A stretch of 64,000 bases of DNA from Halomonas cupida. GTDB lineage: Bacteria > Pseudomonadota > Gammaproteobacteria > Pseudomonadales > Halomonadaceae. The notes under the pieces were generated by a model. The model was not told the DNA's origin. It made no database searches and worked only from the letters and a program-made list of their open reading frames with translations. Location: NCBI RefSeq assembly GCF_900142755.1, contig NZ_FRCA01000009.1:112317-176316 (forward strand). Direction: 5' to 3'. Made by a program: the position numbers and the translations under genes. Below, piece by piece: positions 1 to 8,851 of this stretch. How positions within the stretch are numbered: the stretch's first letter is position 1; each line of letters starts with the position of its first letter.

Positions 1-409
1 ACTGGATGTCGATACTTCCGGTCTGCTGCTGCTCACTGATGATGGACAGTGGTCACACCGTGTTACCTCTCCGCGTCATCGCTGCGCCAAGGTCTATCAC
101 GCCAGGCTGGCACGTACGCTAGAAGGTATTGAGGCGGAGAATGCCATTGAACGGTTCGCCGAGGGCATCCTGTTGGACGGCGATGACATACCGACTCGGC
201 CTGCGGAACTGGAGTGTCTGGGGGAGAAGGAAGTGCGACTGACGATCCATGAGGGTCGCTACCACCAGGTGCGGCGAATGCTGGCAGCGGTCGGTAATCA
301 TGTCGAGGCTCTGCACCGTGAGTCCATCGGCCAACTGGCGCTTGACCCAGATCTCGCGCCTGGCCAGTGGCGTGAATTGTCTGCCAGGGAAGTGGCGCTG
401 TTCTATTAA
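1..409 (+). CDS. rsuA: 16S rRNA pseudouridine(516) synthase, C-terminal part (5' end outside window)
   Basis: RsuA converts U516 of 16S rRNA to pseudouridine during 30S assembly in the cytosol. The visible 135 residues, read from base 2, begin inside the catalytic motif (LDVDTSGLLLLTDDG). That motif holds the catalytic Asp of the RsuA/RluB/E/F family. Further on come the family signatures WSHRVTSPRH and EGRYHQVRRMLAAVGNHV, and a C-terminus that follows E. coli RsuA closely (LDPDLAPGQWREL). The N-terminal S4 domain lies upstream of the window. The last Tyr codon and the TAA stop coincide with the left end of a 173-bp repeat element, so the extreme C-terminus may have been set by that insertion. 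RsuA is favoured over RluE/RluB because of the DDGQWSHR and SPRH stretch. Confidence 0.9.
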   Translation, partial: LDVDTSGLLLLTDDGQWSHRVTSPRHRCAKVYHARLARTLEGIEAENAIERFAEGILLDGDDIPTRPAELECLGEKEVRLTIHEGRYHQVRRMLAAVGNHVEALHRESIGQLALDPDLAPGQWRELSAREVALFY

Positions 410-576
410 CATGGCAATCAAATAGCTCATCCTGATCGATTTGATTGTCGTCCGCACTACACTGGCACAGATGCGCGGATCTGCTGGTGTGGTGCGGTCT
501 CGCGTCGGCCTGATGGCCGACGGCAGCACTTCCCTGTGCCGCCATTAACCCAACATGAAAGCATGCCGGGTTAATA
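404..576 (+). repeat. 173-bp dispersed intergenic element, copy 1
   Basis: This segment matches 17350-17522 over exactly 173 bp with about 15 mismatches and no gaps (counted by hand). Both copies start with TATTAAC and end with GTTAATA. Allowing two mismatches, the ends form a 13-bp inverted repeat (TATTAACnnGGCA). Inside are small hairpins, including GTCGGCC-tgat-GGCCGAC and a GGCAGCAC/GTGCCGCC pair with one mismatch. No protein is convincing: the plus frame that is open in copy 2 has a TAG after four codons here. A MITE-like element or a structured 3'-end RNA are both possible. Confidence 0.75.
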
Positions 577-646
577 ACGTGGCGATGTTCCTGCCGGAGG
601 TGACGTTGCTCTGGTGGCATCTGATGAACAGCAGTCAACCTGAGGG

Positions 647-2956
647 TCAGGAGGGGGCGTCGTCGTGGCTGGCAATGGTGATTCGGGCTCTGCCCTCGGC
701 CTTGGCGCGATAGAGGGCCTTGTCCGCCAGCAGCAGCAAGGCGTGAGGGTCATTGGTGTTGGCCGGGTAGCTGGCGATGCCGCAGGAAACGGATACTGTG
801 CCCAGTGATGCTTCTCCGTAACGAAAAGCGGACTCCGAGAGTGCCCTGGTCATGCGCGAGATACGCTGCAGAGCGTCATCGGCCTGAGCGCCTGGCAGCA
901 ACACCACGAACTCTTCACCTCCCAGGCGGCATACCACATCGATGTCGCGGAAACTATTGGACAGCATCCGTGACACGCTGCACAGCACTGAATCTCCCGC
1001 GGCGTGGCCATGACGGTCATTGAATTGCTTGAAATGGTCGATATCGATGATGGCCAGAGATAGTGGTGAGCGTTTACGTATGGCGATAGCAGCCTCGTGA
1101 GCCATCAGCTCATCGAAGTAACGTCGGTTATGCAGTCCGGTCAAACCATCCTGGTAGGACATGGTGGCCAGCTCTTCCTGCAGGCAAATGCTCGACAGCA
1201 CCAGCGAAAGGCGCCCAATCCCCATCTCGATGAACTGCAGCGTGCGATCACTGTGGGCCGTTCTCCAGTGCTGATTCTCGTGCGGCACCAGGTAGAGGAC
1301 ACCAAGACGCTGAAATTGTTGATTGGCCCGGGGAATGTCCAGCGGCAGCAACCAGTACTGCGATGCTCCACCATCCTCGTTGGTCAGGCGTGAATAGTTC
1401 CGTGAAGGAGACTGGTGGCGGGTCATGGATCCGGGGCGCAGGTGGTCAGCCAGTGACTCGTACGAGGGGAGTGGTGTCTTGAGGGTGTGAGGTGCTTGAT
1501 GATGCTCTGGCCACACCGCGTCGAGTTTCAGGCATCCGGTTTGAGGGTCGAGGCGGTAAAAGGCGCCATGCAGTGGATGAAGGAGGTCGGGCATGGCATC
1601 CACGGTACGTTGCAGTGCGCTTTCGAGAGCGCCGATGCTCTGCAGGCAGTCGATCAGGTGGGCAAGCTCCTGACTCTTGTTGTGCTCAATGGCGAGTAAC
1701 GTGGCTCGCTCGCGCTCCCTCTCGGCATGAGTCTCCAGTGCCTGAGTACGTATTTCGACTTCCCGCTCGAGAAAGCTGTTGAGGTGATGCAGTTCACGTT
1801 GTGAACGTGCGTAGAATCGAAGTGAAATCAACACAATGACCAATGCGAAGACCAGTGCACCGAGATTCACCGGCACGCTGTACCAGTGGACTAGACCATG
1901 GGCGACCAGCATGTCGGTGATCAATACGATGGCGAAGGCGACATAGCTGAGTATCACCAGCCACTGATCGGTGTCGAAAGTACGGTGACGTCGAAACAGG
2001 ATCAGGCCAATCAAGGTCAGGCTGATCAACAATAGTACATCAAATACCGGGAAAGCCATGGTCAGCGAGGCCAGTCCCAGCATGGCCAGGCCAACTGCAG
2101 CGAACATGTAGGCCAGATGGGCGACCCAGATACTGTGCAACAACCAGTGACGACATTGGGGGAACCAGTGTTCCAGCATCAACGCCATGGCCACCGGCAG
2201 GGAAAAGTAGCTGGCGGCGGCGAGATAGTCCCACAGTAGTGGTCTTGCCAGCAGTAGTTGGCTGGCATCGCTTTCGGCGATCACCATGATGCCGGTTGCC
2301 AGCGCGAAGAGGCCGATACTGGCAAGTCGCCACTGTTGTGGGCTAGCCAGTATCAGTAGGCCAGCGAGGCCAGCGATGACCATGCATAGCGCCGAGACCA
2401 GCAGATCAGCGCGGGTGTCGGCAATGATCATGGGTAACACCTCGGCCTTTTCCATGACCATGACCTTGCCCCACAGCCCGATGTCCTTGTAGGTCGAATA
2501 CAGGCGCAGATAGAGATATTCGTCAGCAGAGCCTGTTGGAAGGGGGATGGCATGCCAGGTCCAGCCGGCGAAGCTGCCGGTGCCGTTGTCGTTCAACTGG
2601 CCATGCTGGTAGATGCGATCGCCGTGGACGTAGGCTTCCCCGATCAGGTTCAGGCTGGACACAAAGAGTACTGGTTGGTGCCAATTCCCCTCGGGGATCC
2701 GATGACGCATCCAGAGATTGTTCTGGTCATTGCGGCCGGGAGGGTTACCTATGCCGCTCATGGTCTGCCAGAGCTCAGGAGCGTCGGCATCGGTAATCCA
2801 TAGCACTGTGCCATCGGGCAAGCGCGGGGAATCCCCCCAGCGATACTCCCAACCATCTTCGAGCACGACCTTCTGTGCCAGAGCTTCTTGAGCAAGGGCG
2901 AAGGTAGGCACACAGATCAACAGTATGCCGAGCACGTGAAGCACTAGGCGAGCCAT
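647..2956 (-). CDS. Membrane-anchored diguanylate cyclase (7TMR-DISM extracellular domain, 7TM, GGDEF)
   Basis: It probably makes cyclic-di-GMP from two GTP at the inner membrane in response to an extracytoplasmic signal. The 769-residue protein starts with a signal peptide (to about residue 23). A periplasmic 7TMR-DISM-type sensor domain follows, then a block of about seven hydrophobic helices (roughly residues 180-380). A coiled-coil linker, a poorly defined middle domain and a C-terminal GGDEF domain complete it. The active-site motif is GGEEF near residues 679-683. An RxxD (RDID) product-inhibition site lies five residues before it, so both catalysis and feedback inhibition look intact. 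No EAL domain is present. The gene stands alone, with its stop about 70 bp from repeat copy 1. The ligand is unknown. Confidence 0.9.
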   Translation of the reverse strand: MARLVLHVLGILLICVPTFALAQEALAQKVVLEDGWEYRWGDSPRLPDGTVLWITDADAPELWQTMSGIGNPPGRNDQNNLWMRHRIPEGNWHQPVLFVSSLNLIGEAYVHGDRIYQHGQLNDNGTGSFAGWTWHAIPLPTGSADEYLYLRLYSTYKDIGLWGKVMVMEKAEVLPMIIADTRADLLVSALCMVIAGLAGLLILASPQQWRLASIGLFALATGIMVIAESDASQLLLARPLLWDYLAAASYFSLPVAMALMLEHWFPQCRHWLLHSIWVAHLAYMFAAVGLAMLGLASLTMAFPVFDVLLLISLTLIGLILFRRHRTFDTDQWLVILSYVAFAIVLITDMLVAHGLVHWYSVPVNLGALVFALVIVLISLRFYARSQRELHHLNSFLEREVEIRTQALETHAERERERATLLAIEHNKSQELAHLIDCLQSIGALESALQRTVDAMPDLLHPLHGAFYRLDPQTGCLKLDAVWPEHHQAPHTLKTPLPSYESLADHLRPGSMTRHQSPSRNYSRLTNEDGGASQYWLLPLDIPRANQQFQRLGVLYLVPHENQHWRTAHSDRTLQFIEMGIGRLSLVLSSICLQEELATMSYQDGLTGLHNRRYFDELMAHEAAIAIRKRSPLSLAIIDIDHFKQFNDRHGHAAGDSVLCSVSRMLSNSFRDIDVVCRLGGEEFVVLLPGAQADDALQRISRMTRALSESAFRYGEASLGTVSVSCGIASYPANTNDPHALLLLADKALYRAKAEGRARITIASHDDAPS

Positions 2957-3138
2957 GACGTATCCAGAAGCCTTAGGTCCGGGGAGTATAGGATGGCTGT
3001 TCGTGGAAGGCGCATTCCGGGTTCGTCAACGCAGGCAGCCACCCTGGTCTTTCGATTGTTCGTTGCACACTTATTTATACCGTTACCTTTCGTGGCGAAA
3101 ACCCAACTCCCGACTCAGCTTCTATCGTCATCAGTGGT

Positions 3139-4734
3139 TCAGGGAGTCGAATCTGACGCTAGACTCGATGCGGCAATCAGAGTGCGAGTGTAATCACTCC
3201 CGGGACGGGTGAGCACCTGCTCACTGTCACCGTGCTCGACCACCTGGCCTTCCCTGAGAACCAGGATGCGGTGGGCCATGGCCCTCACCACGGCCAGGTC
3301 GTGACTGATGAACAGATAGCTGATGCCATGGCGACGCTGTAGATCCCGCAGCAACTCCACCAGTTGTTTCTGGATGGTGCGATCAAGAGCGGAAGTCGGT
3401 TCATCGAGAATGATCAGGCGTGGCTCCAGGATGATCGCGCGTGCCACGGCGATACGTTGACGCTGCCCTCCGGAAAACTCGTGGGGATAGCGCTGTGCCA
3501 CGTCCTCCGGTAAGCCCACTTCGTTCAGGGTACGGCGTACCCGTTGTTTCACCTCGTCATCGCTCAACTCAGGGTGGTGGAAGCGTAGCCCTTCGCTGAC
3601 GATGTCGGCGACCGGCATTCGCGGTGACAGTGAGCCGTAGGGGTCCTGGAACACCACCTGGATCTCCTTGCGCTGCCGACGCAGTGCTTCACCATGCAAC
3701 TGATCGAGACGCACACCATCGAAGTCGATCTCGCCATGGCTGGACACCAGGCGTAACAAGGCCAGGGCCAGCGTTGTCTTGCCTGAGCCCGATTCGCCAA
3801 CGACACCGAGCGTTTCCCCGGGGGCGACTTGCAGATCGAGTGGTGCCACGGCTTCAAAGGCGGGAGGGCGGCGACTCAACAGGCGTTTTGGACGTTTGAA
3901 GCTGACTGCCAACTGGCGAGCGGCGAGCAAAGGGTTGGCGGATAGTACCGGGCCGGGCCTGCCCTCAGGGTCGGCGGCCAGTAGTTCGCGAGTATGGGAG
4001 CTGCGGGGACGGGTGAAGACTTCCTCGATCGAACCGGTTTCCTGGTGCTCGCCGTGGTGAAGAACGCAGACCCGGTCGGCGTGGCGCCGTACCAGGTTGA
4101 GATCGTGGGTAATGAACAACATACCCATGCCATGTTGGTCGCGCAGCTCTGCCAACAGAGCGAGAATATCCTGTTGTACGGTGACGTCCAGCGCTGTAGT
4201 CGGCTCATCAGCCACCAGCAACTGAGGATTGTTGGCGATGGCCATGGCGATCATCACGCGCTGGCGTTGCCCGCCGGAGAGCTGGTGTGGCCAGACCTTG
4301 AGCAACTCGGCAGCACGGGGAAGCTTGACCTGCTCAAGCAATTGCAGACAACGTTGTCGGGCCGGTTCACCGCGAATTCCCTGGTGTAGACGCAGGGTTT
4401 CGCCCAGTTGGCGGCCTATGGTGTGCAGGGGGTTCAGCGAGGTCATCGGCTCCTGAAAGATGAAACCGATACGATTGCCCAGCACCGTTTGCCATTGGCG
4501 CCGGCTCAATGCTGCCAGGTCGGTCGCGGCCAGACGACGACGGCCGCTTACCACTGCGTTGTCCGGCAGCAGATTGAGCGCGGCCAAGGCCGCGACCGTC
4601 TTGCCGGACCCGGATTCACCGACCAGGGCCAGGGTTTCTCCTGTATCGACGGATAGTGACAGTCGATCGACCACCGTCCTGCCGTTGAAGGCGACACTGA
4701 TGTCATCAAGCTCGAACAATGGATCAGTGGGCAT
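3139..4734 (-). CDS. yejF: Peptide ABC transporter, fused double ATP-binding protein YejF
   Basis: This is the ATPase of the YejABEF oligopeptide / microcin C-type importer. The 531-residue protein carries two ABC modules in tandem. Each has a Walker A (GESGSGKTVAALA, GESGSGKTTLALA), an LSGGQRQR-type signature and a Walker B (LLVADEPTTALD, LIILDEPTSALD). The reading frame is open further upstream to 4935. The ATG at 4734 is preferred because it gives the usual YejF N-terminus (MPTDPLFELDD) and overlaps the end of yejE by 11 bases, as expected for translational coupling. It is the last gene of a minus-strand yejA-B-E-F operon. Confidence 0.93.
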   Translation of the reverse strand: MPTDPLFELDDISVAFNGRTVVDRLSLSVDTGETLALVGESGSGKTVAALAALNLLPDNAVVSGRRRLAATDLAALSRRQWQTVLGNRIGFIFQEPMTSLNPLHTIGRQLGETLRLHQGIRGEPARQRCLQLLEQVKLPRAAELLKVWPHQLSGGQRQRVMIAMAIANNPQLLVADEPTTALDVTVQQDILALLAELRDQHGMGMLFITHDLNLVRRHADRVCVLHHGEHQETGSIEEVFTRPRSSHTRELLAADPEGRPGPVLSANPLLAARQLAVSFKRPKRLLSRRPPAFEAVAPLDLQVAPGETLGVVGESGSGKTTLALALLRLVSSHGEIDFDGVRLDQLHGEALRRQRKEIQVVFQDPYGSLSPRMPVADIVSEGLRFHHPELSDDEVKQRVRRTLNEVGLPEDVAQRYPHEFSGGQRQRIAVARAIILEPRLIILDEPTSALDRTIQKQLVELLRDLQRRHGISYLFISHDLAVVRAMAHRILVLREGQVVEHGDSEQVLTRPGSDYTRTLIAASSLASDSTP

Positions 4735-5785
4735 TGCCGACTCCTTCAGCAGTACTGACGTGTTCCACATGGCGGGGATCGAAGGCATCACGGATACCTT
4801 CACCGATGAACACCAGCAGCGAGAGCATGGTGGCCAGGGTGACAAAGGCGGTGATACCCAGCCAGGGAGCCTGAAGGTTGTTCTTTCCCTGGGCGACCAG
4901 TTCGCCCAGCGATGGAGAGCCGGGCGGCAGACCAAAACCGAGAAAGTCCAGTGCGGTAAGGGTGGTAATGGCGCCGGTGAACAGGAAGGGCACGAAGGTC
5001 AGAGTAGCGACCATGGCATTCGGTAATACATGACGCCACATGATCATGCGTGAGGGCAGTCCCATGGCCTTTGCCGCACGCACATATTCGAGGTTGCGGG
5101 CGCGCAGAAATTCAGCACGCACGATGTCCACAAGCCCCAGCCATGAGAACAGCAGCATGATCCCCAGCAGCCACCAGATATTGGGTTCCACCAGGCTGGC
5201 GAGGATGATCAGCAGGAACAGCACCGGCAGGCCGGACCATATCTCGGTAATGCGTTGTCCGATCAGGTCGACCTTGCCACCGAAATACCCCTGGATACCG
5301 CCCGCCAGGACGCCGAGGATGAGCGAGCCTGCAGTGAGGACCAGCGCGAACACCACTGACAGGCGAAAACCATAGATCACGCGGGCCATGACATCGCGCC
5401 CCTGATCATCCGTGCCCAGCCAATGGCGAGCATCGGGCGGTGATGGTGCTGGGTGAGTGAGCTGCATATCGATGGTGTCGTAGGAGAACGGAATTACCGG
5501 CCATAGCATCCAGCCATTCTCATTGATCTGTTGGTGAGTGAAGGGGTCATGGTAATCCGCGGAGGTAGGCAGTCGTCCGCCGAAATCAGTGTCCTTGTAG
5601 TCATTCCACAGCGGGAAGTACCACTGTTGCTGGTATTGCATCATCAGTGGACGATCATTGGCGACCAACTCGGCGCCGAGACTGAGGACCAGCAGGATCG
5701 AGAACAACCATAGGGACCACCAGGCGCGGCGTTGATGGCGAAACACCTGGAGACGACGACGGCTGATGGGCGAAAGTGTCGGCAT
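4724..5785 (-). CDS. yejE: Peptide ABC transporter inner-membrane permease YejE
   Basis: YejE is one of the two permease subunits of the YejABEF importer and sits in the inner membrane beside YejB. The 353-residue protein has an N-terminal helix after a basic segment (SRRRLQVFRHQRRAWW), a periplasmic loop with the YejE-type TDQGRDVMARVIYGFRLS stretch, and the binding-protein-dependent transport domain. That domain includes the EAA loop that docks on the ATPase (RAAKAMGLPSRMIMWRHVLPNA). The start at 5785 lies two bases after the yejB stop. The frame extends to 5830 but then overlaps yejB, and the added residues are not YejE-like. Confidence 0.92.
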   Translation of the reverse strand: MPTLSPISRRRLQVFRHQRRAWWSLWLFSILLVLSLGAELVANDRPLMMQYQQQWYFPLWNDYKDTDFGGRLPTSADYHDPFTHQQINENGWMLWPVIPFSYDTIDMQLTHPAPSPPDARHWLGTDDQGRDVMARVIYGFRLSVVFALVLTAGSLILGVLAGGIQGYFGGKVDLIGQRITEIWSGLPVLFLLIILASLVEPNIWWLLGIMLLFSWLGLVDIVRAEFLRARNLEYVRAAKAMGLPSRMIMWRHVLPNAMVATLTFVPFLFTGAITTLTALDFLGFGLPPGSPSLGELVAQGKNNLQAPWLGITAFVTLATMLSLLVFIGEGIRDAFDPRHVEHVSTAEGVGNAH

Positions 5786-5787
5786 GC

Positions 5788-6861
5788 TCAGGACTCCCGG
5801 GACGCGAAATCGATGCGCGGGTCGATCCACACATAGGTGAGATCCGAAATCAGCTTGAGGATCAGGCCGATCAGTGTGTACAGATAGAGAGTGCCAAAAA
5901 TGACCGGGTAGTCACGCTGGGTAACGGCTTCGAAGCCCAGCAGGCCCAGACCGTCCAGCGAGAAGATCACCTCGATCAGCAATGAGCCGGTGAAGAAGAT
6001 TCCGATCAAGGCGGAGGGGAGGCCGGCAATGATGATCAGCATGGCGTTGCGGAATACATGGCCATAGAGGATGCGGTTCTCGCTGGCGCCCTTGGCACGA
6101 GCAGTAAGCACGTACTGGCGGTGGATCTCATCCAGAAAACTGTTCTTGGTGAGCATGGTCAGGGTGGCAAAGCTGCCGATGGCCGAGGCAGTTACCGGTA
6201 GCACGATGTGCCATAGGTAATCCTTGACCTTTCCCCATGCGCTGAGATCGGCGAAATCCGGAGACGTTAGACCGCGGAGAGGGAATACATCCCAATAACT
6301 GCCGCCGGCGAAGAGTACGATCAGCAACAGCGCAAAAAGGAAGCCGGGAACGGCATAACCGACGATCACCAGGCCCGAGGTCCAGACATCGAAGGCAGAG
6401 CCGTGACGTAGTGCCTTGCGAATACCCAGTGGAATCGAGATCAGGTAGACCAGCAGCGTGGTCCAGAGCCCCAGTGATATCGATACCGGAAGTCGTTCGA
6501 TCATCAAGTCGATCACCGGTTGTCCGCGAAAGAAGCTTTCGCCGAAGTCGAAGGTCGCATAGTCGACCATCATGCCGATGAAGCGCTCGTGGGCGGGCTT
6601 ATCGAAGCCGAATTGCTGCTCGAGCTGATCGATGAACTGCTGTGGAATACCGCGGCTGCCGCGTGAATCCCCGCTGCTGGTTAGAGTGTCCTCGCCGCCA
6701 CCGAAGTGAGTGCTGGATTCAGCAGAGAGCCCCTGGAAGCGAGCCAATACCTGGTCGATCGGCCCGCCAGGGGCCGCCTGAACGATGATGAAATTGAGCA
6801 GCATGATGCCGACCAGGGTCGGTATCATCAATAACAGGCGGCGCAGGATATAGACAGCCAC
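5788..6861 (-). CDS. yejB: Peptide ABC transporter inner-membrane permease YejB
   Basis: YejB is the second permease subunit of the YejABEF importer. The 357-residue protein opens with the DppB/OppB-type N-terminus (MAVYILRRLLLMIPTLVGIM) and a TM helix. A soluble loop rich in Gly and Ser follows, then about five more helices, with an EAA-type loop (ARAKGASENRILYGHVFRNA) for contact with YejF. YejB is typically 350-365 residues long, so the gene is complete. It lies 92 bp after yejA and two bases before yejE. The yejA-yejB gap holds an 11-bp direct repeat (TGTTCTGGTCT-like, about 6879-6899) of unknown meaning. Confidence 0.93.
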   Translation of the reverse strand: MAVYILRRLLLMIPTLVGIMLLNFIIVQAAPGGPIDQVLARFQGLSAESSTHFGGGEDTLTSSGDSRGSRGIPQQFIDQLEQQFGFDKPAHERFIGMMVDYATFDFGESFFRGQPVIDLMIERLPVSISLGLWTTLLVYLISIPLGIRKALRHGSAFDVWTSGLVIVGYAVPGFLFALLLIVLFAGGSYWDVFPLRGLTSPDFADLSAWGKVKDYLWHIVLPVTASAIGSFATLTMLTKNSFLDEIHRQYVLTARAKGASENRILYGHVFRNAMLIIIAGLPSALIGIFFTGSLLIEVIFSLDGLGLLGFEAVTQRDYPVIFGTLYLYTLIGLILKLISDLTYVWIDPRIDFASRES

Positions 6862-6953
6862 GGCTTGTCCTTGTTGGTGTTCTGGTCTGTGTTCTGGTCC
6901 CTTGGGCGCAATGGGGCGGCCCAGCGCCCTGGTGAGGCAAGGGCCCGGGCGGA

Positions 6954-8780
6954 TCAGCGATTGCGTTGACGGTTCTCGATCACCCGAGCGCGCTCCGGGT
7001 CAACCCACCACGAGGATAGATCCAGCATGTACTCCGGGAAAGGCTGGTGATAGCCGAACTTGTCCCAGGCCGCGATTCGGTAGGCGGCGAGGTGGTATTG
7101 AGGCACGACGTAGAAGCCCCAGCGCAATACCCGATCGAGAGCGTGCGCAGCGGTGTCCATGGCCTGCCGGGACGATGCGGCTATCAGGTCGTCGACCAAC
7201 GCATCAATCACTGGGCTTTTCAGGCCGATCAGGTTGCGGCTCTGAGGCCGGTCGGCATATTCACTACCCCAGAATTCGCGTTGTTCATTGCCGGGGTTGG
7301 CCGATTGCGGGAAGCTGCCGACGACCATGTCGAAATCGAAGCTGCGCAGGCGGTTGAGGTACTGGTTGACATCAACAGTACGCACTCGGCCCTGGATGCC
7401 GATACGTGACAGATTGCGCAGCAGAGGCTGTGCGATGCGTTCGAATTGAGTGCTGTAGAGCAGGATCTCGATATTCAGTGGTCGCCCGGTAGCAGTGTTG
7501 ATCATCACGCCGTCGCGTGCTTCGTAGCCCGCGGCCCGTAACAGGTCCATGGCCTTGTAGAGGCGCTGACGTAGATCATCGGGTTGCTCGATGGGCAGCG
7601 GTTCGTCGAATACGCGTGCCGGCAGCTCACTGCGCCATGGGGAGAGCAACGCCAGCTCTTCCTCGGTGGGTAGCCCGGAGGCCTCCATCTCGGAATTCTC
7701 GAAGTAGCTGTCGGTAGCTTCGTAGGCGCCGTAGAACAGGTTGCGATTGAGCCACTCGAAGTCGAAGGCCAGGGTGATGGCCTCCCGGACGCGTACGTCG
7801 GCAAACTTCGGCTCACGCTGATTCATGACAAAGGCCTGCATACCGGCAGGTTGGCCATCGGGCACCACCATCTGTTTGATCAGTCCGTCCTGCAATGCGG
7901 GAAAGTCGTAGGCGGTAGCCCAGTTGCTGGCCGAGCTTTCCACACGAAAGTCGATCAGACCAGCCTTGAAGGCCTCAAGGGTGATGGACTGGTCGCGATA
8001 GTAATCATATTCGAGGCGATCGATGTTGTAGCGGCCCCGATTCAGGCCGAGATCCCTACCCCAGTAATCCTCATCCCGCTGATAAACGATGCGTCGGCCT
8101 GGCGATACCTCGACAATGCGGTAGGGCCCGGAGCCGATCAGCGGATCGCGAGTCACGGCCTCGAAGTCTCGGTCGGCCCAGAAGTGGCTGGGAAGTACCG
8201 GCATCTGGCCGATGATCAGTGGTAACTCGCGGGATTCACTCTCGCCGAGCTCAAAGCGCACGGTGTCACGGTCGACGGCGACAACCTCCGTGACGTCAGC
8301 ATAGTAGGCGCGATAGAAGGGGCTGCCTTTGGTGGTCAGGGTCTCGAAGCTGAAGATGACATCGTCGGCCAGTACCGGTTCACCATCCTGGAAGCGGGCC
8401 TCTGGACGTAGATCAAACTCTACCCAGCGACGATCCGGGTCGAGGCGAATACCTCCGGCCAGCAGTCCATACATGGTGAAGGGTTCGTTGGGATTGGACT
8501 CCAGCAGGGTGTCATAAACCTGCATCAGTCCGGAAGCAGGAGTGCCGCGGACGATAAACGGATTGGTGGAGTCGAAGCTGCCTAGTGCCGCCTGGCTCAT
8601 GGAGCCACCACGAGGCGCATCAGGGTTGACGTGTGGCAGATGGTCAAAACCCGCCGGTAGCGCGGGGTCACCAAATAGAGCCAGAGCATGAACGGTGGGG
8701 ACCTGCTCAGGTTCAGCGGCCTGCAGTGGACTGTTGAGCACTACACTCAGCAGCAGGCCAGTTACCACGTGTCGCATCAA
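6954..8780 (-). CDS. yejA: Periplasmic peptide-binding protein YejA
   Basis: This is the solute-binding subunit that delivers peptides to YejBEF. In enterobacteria the same system takes up microcin C and some antimicrobial peptides. The 608-residue protein has a signal peptide ending near residue 21 (LNSPLQAAEP). The SBP_bac_5 fold follows, with YejA-typical stretches such as HALALFGDPALPAGFDHLPHV and GGSMSQAALGSFDSTNPFIV. The length matches YejA (about 600). It is the first gene of the operon and lies 71 bp downstream of mltD on the same strand. A GC-rich hairpin in that gap (8810-8834) suggests that mltD transcription mostly stops there and that yejA has its own promoter. Confidence 0.92.
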   Translation of the reverse strand: MMRHVVTGLLLSVVLNSPLQAAEPEQVPTVHALALFGDPALPAGFDHLPHVNPDAPRGGSMSQAALGSFDSTNPFIVRGTPASGLMQVYDTLLESNPNEPFTMYGLLAGGIRLDPDRRWVEFDLRPEARFQDGEPVLADDVIFSFETLTTKGSPFYRAYYADVTEVVAVDRDTVRFELGESESRELPLIIGQMPVLPSHFWADRDFEAVTRDPLIGSGPYRIVEVSPGRRIVYQRDEDYWGRDLGLNRGRYNIDRLEYDYYRDQSITLEAFKAGLIDFRVESSASNWATAYDFPALQDGLIKQMVVPDGQPAGMQAFVMNQREPKFADVRVREAITLAFDFEWLNRNLFYGAYEATDSYFENSEMEASGLPTEEELALLSPWRSELPARVFDEPLPIEQPDDLRQRLYKAMDLLRAAGYEARDGVMINTATGRPLNIEILLYSTQFERIAQPLLRNLSRIGIQGRVRTVDVNQYLNRLRSFDFDMVVGSFPQSANPGNEQREFWGSEYADRPQSRNLIGLKSPVIDALVDDLIAASSRQAMDTAAHALDRVLRWGFYVVPQYHLAAYRIAAWDKFGYHQPFPEYMLDLSSWWVDPERARVIENRQRNR

Positions 8781-8809
8781 GCTGCTTTCCTTCTGTTCAG
8801 AACCCCTGC

Positions 8810-8834
8810 GCAGAGCCCCGGACCGGGGCTCTGC
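8810..8834 (-). terminator. GC-rich hairpin after mltD
   Basis: GCAGAGCCCC and GGGGCTCTGC form a perfect 10-bp stem around a 5-base loop, 18 bp past the mltD stop. There is no T-run on either side, so it could be a weak terminator or a 3'-end stabiliser. Confidence 0.55.
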
Positions 8835-8851
8835 TCACGGCATGAAAAGGA

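Noticed and set aside
3139..4935. 598-residue version of YejF
   Set aside because: The extra 67 residues overlap yejE and lack any ABC-like feature. The ATG at 4734 fits the family.
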